A DNA stretch of 6,538 nucleotides, from assembly GCA_038207745.1 (NCBI GenBank), contig JBBQZL010000155.1:1-6538 (forward strand), written 5' to 3'. Positions 3,533 to 6,538 of the stretch are shown here, piece by piece (position 1 is the first letter of the stretch; each line of letters begins with the position of its first letter). The DNA comes from JBBQZL01 sp038207745 (GTDB lineage Bacteria; Actinomycetota; Thermoleophilia; Solirubrobacterales; 70-9). The notes beneath the pieces are model-generated. The model worked only from the letters and a program-made list of their open reading frames with translations, was not told the origin of the DNA and searched no databases. The position numbers and the translations under genes are program-made.

Positions 3533-5938
3533 ATGAGCAAGGCAACCGGGATGGGAAGGGACTCGCTGCTCCTGAGTGGGGTGGCGCAAGCGAGTGGACC
3601 GACCGCGGCGGTGACGTGGAACATGCTGTCGAACGTGGTCGCGGAGGGGATGAAGTCTCCCGCGCAATTTGGGGCAGCGATCGCGGCCCTCGATCCGACT
3701 TGTTGTGTGGCAGTCTTCGGGCTGGCGACGGTCTGCGGAGTCGTCCGCCACTTTCGAGGGAAGCGAAGCGCCGAGGAGAGCGCGCGGCTGCACGAGGAGA
3801 TCAGGCGACTCGCCGAGCGGGCGGCCCAGGGTCGCGATGTGCTTCAGGACATCGCCGACGGAACGATCGAACTCAAGGTCAACGTTGACGACTTTGTGAA
3901 GGCGGACATCGCCGCGTGTGTCGCGGGGGTCGCGGGGCGTCCCGGCTCGCCGGTGCGCTTGGCGATCCGCGAGGAGCTGTCGCAGGCCTTGAAGGAGTGG
4001 GCCGCGGCACCGCAACTGGTTCATCTGGGGAGGAGCTTCCCGGAGTTCGCCGAGACGGTCGAGATCCTGCTCTGGACCCAGGATCATCGCGGGCGCGAGC
4101 ACAGCGAGATGCTGGGCGAGATCGTCGCGTGGATTCGAAGCGGCGGCAGTGCCACCGCCGCCCGGGCCACCGACAACCTCGCCAAGGTCGGGGCGACGCG
4201 AAACCAGGCGTTCGTCGGTCGCGTGGAGGCCCTCGATCAACTCGAGCGGCTCCTCGTGGGGGTCAATTCAGTCAACGCGGTCGCGATCACCGCCGGCGCC
4301 GGGTTCGGCAAGAGCGAGCTCGCCCGCGAGTTCGTCAATGGTCGCTGCACGACTCGGACCGAAGATCCAGATGGCTGGAACGGTCGCTGGTGGCTCGATG
4401 GATCGACGGGCGGTGAGCGCACTGCCGCTCCGGATCTCTATGCCGCCATGACCGGTCGCGAGCCGCCGACGCCACCCGACCCAAAGCCTGAAGAAGACGC
4501 CGCGGCGATGTGGTCGGCGTACTGGCGGAGCCTTCGGGGTCTGATTGCCGAGGCCTGTTCGAACGGTCGGCACCTTCTGATCCTCGACAACGCCGAGACC
4601 GCGGAGCAGATCGGGGCCTATCGCCCGGCAAACGCCGGACGACTCCTGGCGACGACACGCCGCCAGCCGATAGCGGCATCGATTGCCATCGAGCTTCCGT
4701 TGGAGGAACTGTCGTTCGAGGATGCACGTCGCCTCTTGCGTTGCAAGCGATCAGATCTTGAACCTGCCCGACACGACGCTGCGCTTGACGCCATCGCCAC
4801 CCATCTGGGTCGACACGCCCTGGCCCTGGCCTACACCGCCGCCGCCTTGGTGCGAGTGCCGTATCGCTCTCCCGACGCGGTTCTCGAGGCGCTTCAGTCG
4901 GCCGAGGTTGGTGACGAGGCCCACATCCTCAGCGAGTTCAAGGGCGAACAGCTCGGAACGCAGTACAAGCTCCCGCTGGCGCAGTCGCTGGGTTTCCTGC
5001 TCGAAGAACTCGCCGACCCGGCGAGCGCCACATGCGATCCCCTGGCCGTCGATCTGGCCGGGTTTGCGGCGTTCTGTCATCCGAACGCGATCCCCTGGGA
5101 ATTGCTCGAGAAGGGGTTCAGCACCTCCGCCGGCGAGATCGGTCGTGCCCTCGGGGCCTTGCACGAGCGCTCGATCGTGACGGTGCGTGTGTCGCCCGAA
5201 AGCGGCGCGAACACGATCTCGATGCACCTGTTGACGCAGTCACTTCTGCGAGGCCGCTTGCTCCGCCGCGGACCTGAGGAGTTCGAGGCTGCGGCAGTCC
5301 GAGTGATTCAGTGCCTTGACGGCTTCTACAGCGATTGGGCCGATCACACCCTCTCTTCATTCCGCACGTCGCTGTGGCCACACGCGGAGGCGGCGCTTGA
5401 CCGGGCGGCGGTGCGCGGCATCGGTACTGGTCCCGATTCAAGTGCACCCGCAACTTCCTCCCCACCGCCCACCCCCAGCGTGACTGCAACCACACCTGCT
5501 GTGGCATCGTCGCAGCTTTGCAGCAATCTCGGCTCACACCTTCAGGACATCGGGGCTCTTCGAGAGGCGAACGGCCTCATCGACCGATCCATCACCTGGG
5601 GAGAGAAGCAGACCCCTCGCGATGAACGCAGCCTCGCGATCTGGTACGCCTCGCGGGCCCGCATCCGGCAGGATCGCGGGGACCTCGACGGAGCGAAAGG
5701 CGACATCGACCGATCCATCACCTGGGGAGAGCAGCAGACCCCTCGCGATGAACGCGGACTTGCGATCTGGTACGCCTCGCGGGCCAGCATCCGGCAGGAT
5801 CGCGGGGACCTCGACGGAGCCCGGCAGGACATCAAGCGTGCCTTGGACTGGTACACAGCCACCCTTCCGGATGACACGCGATCCATTGGGATCATGAGCC
5901 AGATCAAGGAATCAATCGAGCGTGCCTCTGGTGGATGA
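3533..5938 (+). CDS. STAND (NB-ARC-like) NTPase with candidate N-terminal membrane helix and C-terminal TPRs
   Basis: The product has 801 residues from the ATG at 3533. That start has GGAG at 3520-3523 with 9-nt spacing. A GTG at 3395 would add 46 featureless residues. In order: a hydrophobic segment CCVAVFGLATVCGVV (about 56-71) followed by RHFRGKR, a candidate single membrane helix; a charged helical region; FVGR (227-230), the usual entry to STAND modules; Walker A GAGFGKS (255-261); Walker B LLILDN (348-353, D352); the sensor LLATTRR (about 371-377); LGRHALAL (425-432), where NB-ARC proteins have GLPLAL; a winged-helix-like region; a Pro/Ser/Thr linker (about 629-660); and two near-identical 42-residue TPR units (683-766). 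STAND proteins are ATP-driven oligomerising switches in which the repeats sense a ligand and the N-terminus acts as effector. No TIR, CHAT, nuclease or protease effector is recognisable. A defence or signalling role is inference. It is convergent with the DUF4143 gene. Confidence 0.85.
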   Translation: MSKATGMGRDSLLLSGVAQASGPTAAVTWNMLSNVVAEGMKSPAQFGAAIAALDPTCCVAVFGLATVCGVVRHFRGKRSAEESARLHEEIRRLAERAAQGRDVLQDIADGTIELKVNVDDFVKADIAACVAGVAGRPGSPVRLAIREELSQALKEWAAAPQLVHLGRSFPEFAETVEILLWTQDHRGREHSEMLGEIVAWIRSGGSATAARATDNLAKVGATRNQAFVGRVEALDQLERLLVGVNSVNAVAITAGAGFGKSELAREFVNGRCTTRTEDPDGWNGRWWLDGSTGGERTAAPDLYAAMTGREPPTPPDPKPEEDAAAMWSAYWRSLRGLIAEACSNGRHLLILDNAETAEQIGAYRPANAGRLLATTRRQPIAASIAIELPLEELSFEDARRLLRCKRSDLEPARHDAALDAIATHLGRHALALAYTAAALVRVPYRSPDAVLEALQSAEVGDEAHILSEFKGEQLGTQYKLPLAQSLGFLLEELADPASATCDPLAVDLAGFAAFCHPNAIPWELLEKGFSTSAGEIGRALGALHERSIVTVRVSPESGANTISMHLLTQSLLRGRLLRRGPEEFEAAAVRVIQCLDGFYSDWADHTLSSFRTSLWPHAEAALDRAAVRGIGTGPDSSAPATSSPPPTPSVTATTPAVASSQLCSNLGSHLQDIGALREANGLIDRSITWGEKQTPRDERSLAIWYASRARIRQDRGDLDGAKGDIDRSITWGEQQTPRDERGLAIWYASRASIRQDRGDLDGARQDIKRALDWYTATLPDDTRSIGIMSQIKESIERASGG
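5579..5830 (+). repeat. Two 126-bp tandem TPR units in the STAND gene
   Basis: Units 5579-5704 and 5705-5830 align without gaps, with 12 mismatches in 126 by hand count. Seven of the mismatches cluster in the last 9 bases. Each encodes 42 residues starting IDRSITWGE and containing LAIWYASRA and IRQDRGDLDGA. A partial diverged unit precedes them (about 5516-5578), and the capping helices follow to 5938. The near identity points to recent duplication or gene conversion. Confidence 0.92.
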
Positions 5939-5977
5939 AGTGGCGAGTGTCACGCCCGTCATGAGAGTCGCACGACC

Positions 5978-5995
5978 ATCGAGAAGTCCCTCGAT
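5978..5995. terminator. Small hairpin between convergent genes, weak terminator candidate
   Basis: ATCGAG (5978-5983), loop AAGTCC, CTCGAT (5990-5995) form a perfect 6-bp stem in the 56-bp gap between two converging genes. There is no T-tract on either side, so intrinsic termination is uncertain. Confidence 0.22.
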
Positions 5996-6519
5996 CACAC
6001 CGGCTCGACATCCTCGAACAACCTCGAGAACGCGACCGCACGAATCTTGGGGGCGAGGTCGAAGGTATCGCTGCCGAGGTGGATCACGTCGAGCCGATCG
6101 AGCCTGAAATCATCGATGGCGATGGCCATCGAGCGGGTCCATTCCGGGGCGACGGTGTGCTTGATCTCGAAGCCGATTCGTCGTCGGCCGCGAGTGCCGA
6201 GAAGGTCGAGTTCGGCGTTCCGGTGCGTCGCCCAGAAGTGGCAGTCTGGCCATGGCACGCCAAGTCGACGGACCACCTGGGCGATTGCGAATCCTCCGAA
6301 GGAGGCCCCGATCTTCGGATGCCGCGAGAGATCGTCCATCGTCCCGATGCGAAGCAGCGAGTGAAGCAGCCCGCTGTCGGAAAGGTAGAGCTTCGGCGAG
6401 GATAAGACATCCAAGACCCCCACCTTACGCCCCTCCGCAGCGGCTCGCCACGGCCCGCCCCCTCTGAACCCGCCTTCGCTTCGCTGATCACGTCTTCGGC
6501 CCGCCACTCGCGGACTCAC
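5995..6519 (-). CDS. DUF4143 C-terminal domain of AAA ATPase (5'-truncated)
   Basis: From about residue 40 (plus position about 6402) the 174-residue frame matches the C-terminal DUF4143 domain of the widespread AAA+DUF4143 family: SPKLYLSDSGLLHSLL (41-56), HPKIGASFGGFAIAQVVRRLG (67-87), FWATHRNAELDLL (95-107), GFEIKHT (116-122) and DVIHLGSDTFDLAPKIRAV (144-162). In full-length members this follows an ATPase domain of about 200-300 residues, which is absent. The domain has a PD-(D/E)xK nuclease-like fold. D105 and E118/K120 are kept, but the glutamate usually found in the GASWEGF segment is Gly75. Residues 1-38 (Arg/Gly-rich) are unrelated to the family and are probably translated junction DNA, so the true coding remnant is about 5995-6402. 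The cellular role of the family is poorly defined. With no ATPase half this is probably a pseudogene, or a gene cut by the contig end. Confidence 0.8.
   Translation of the reverse strand: MSPRVAGRRRDQRSEGGFRGGGPWRAAAEGRKVGVLDVLSSPKLYLSDSGLLHSLLRIGTMDDLSRHPKIGASFGGFAIAQVVRRLGVPWPDCHFWATHRNAELDLLGTRGRRRIGFEIKHTVAPEWTRSMAIAIDDFRLDRLDVIHLGSDTFDLAPKIRAVAFSRLFEDVEPV
6405..6492. other. GC-rich spacer without recognisable gene, at the DUF4143 break
   Basis: The plus strand is pyrimidine-rich and carries no recognisable coding signal. It begins exactly where the DUF4143 homology stops and leads into the right terminal repeat. With 1-145 it would make a junction segment of roughly 230 bp if the molecule is circular. 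Confidence 0.4.
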
Positions 6520-6538
6520 CCTGTCGGCCTCTTGCTGA
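6493..6538. repeat. 46-bp terminal direct repeat, right copy
   Basis: Identical to bases 1-46 in the same orientation. The copy ends at the last base of the window, so the true extent of the repeat to the right is unknown. The left copy continues into different sequence from base 47. Confidence 0.95.

Noticed and set aside
1..6538. Composite transposon or insertion sequence bounded by the terminal repeats
   Set aside because: The end repeats are direct, not inverted. There is no transposase or integrase frame, and no target-site duplication can be assessed.

Overview
The window is GC-rich DNA, most likely from a planctomycete of the Phycisphaerae. The best lineage clue is a fossil C-terminal tail at 3276-3353 (DGDGEVDGADLGYLLSNWGPC), a dockerin-like calcium-loop ending that is typical of secreted Phycisphaerae proteins. 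Gene content and codon usage agree with a high-GC bacterium. No tRNA, rRNA, transposase, integrase or CRISPR array was seen.

Layout. (1) 1-145: GC-rich DNA with no recognisable gene. (2) 146-769, plus: the C-terminal half of a DNA polymerase IV (dinB), without its catalytic palm and fingers. (3) 2925-632, minus: a two-gene operon. The first gene is a DUF6036/AbiEii-like nucleotidyltransferase (2925-1888). The second is a winged-helix protein (1894-632) that overlaps it by 7 nt (ATGGTGA) and runs antisense into the dinB 3' end. The operon carries three separate 9-bp tandem arrays. (4) 2926-3532: a mostly empty spacer with an AT-rich pocket, the dockerin-like remnant and two short palindromes. 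(5) 3533-5938, plus: a STAND/NB-ARC-type NTPase with a candidate N-terminal membrane helix and two near-identical 42-residue TPR units at the C-terminus. (6) 6519-5995, minus: the C-terminal DUF4143 domain of an AAA ATPase whose ATPase half is missing. (7) about 6405-6538: GC-rich DNA with no recognisable gene. Its last 46 bases repeat bases 1-46 exactly and in the same orientation.

The exact 46-bp terminal redundancy means the sequence is either a circle of about 6,492 bp or a contig closed or broken on a repeat. In either case, both edge genes point away from the junction and both have lost their 5' halves.

How the genes may work together is inference. A nucleotidyltransferase coupled to a wHTH protein resembles a type IV (AbiE-like) toxin-antitoxin pair in reversed gene order. 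The neighbouring STAND-TPR protein belongs to an architecture common in bacterial conflict and signalling systems. A small defence-like module is therefore plausible. The strongest direct observation is the set of three 9-bp arrays in one operon, one of which tandemly repeats a Shine-Dalgarno sequence just before the second gene's start codon.
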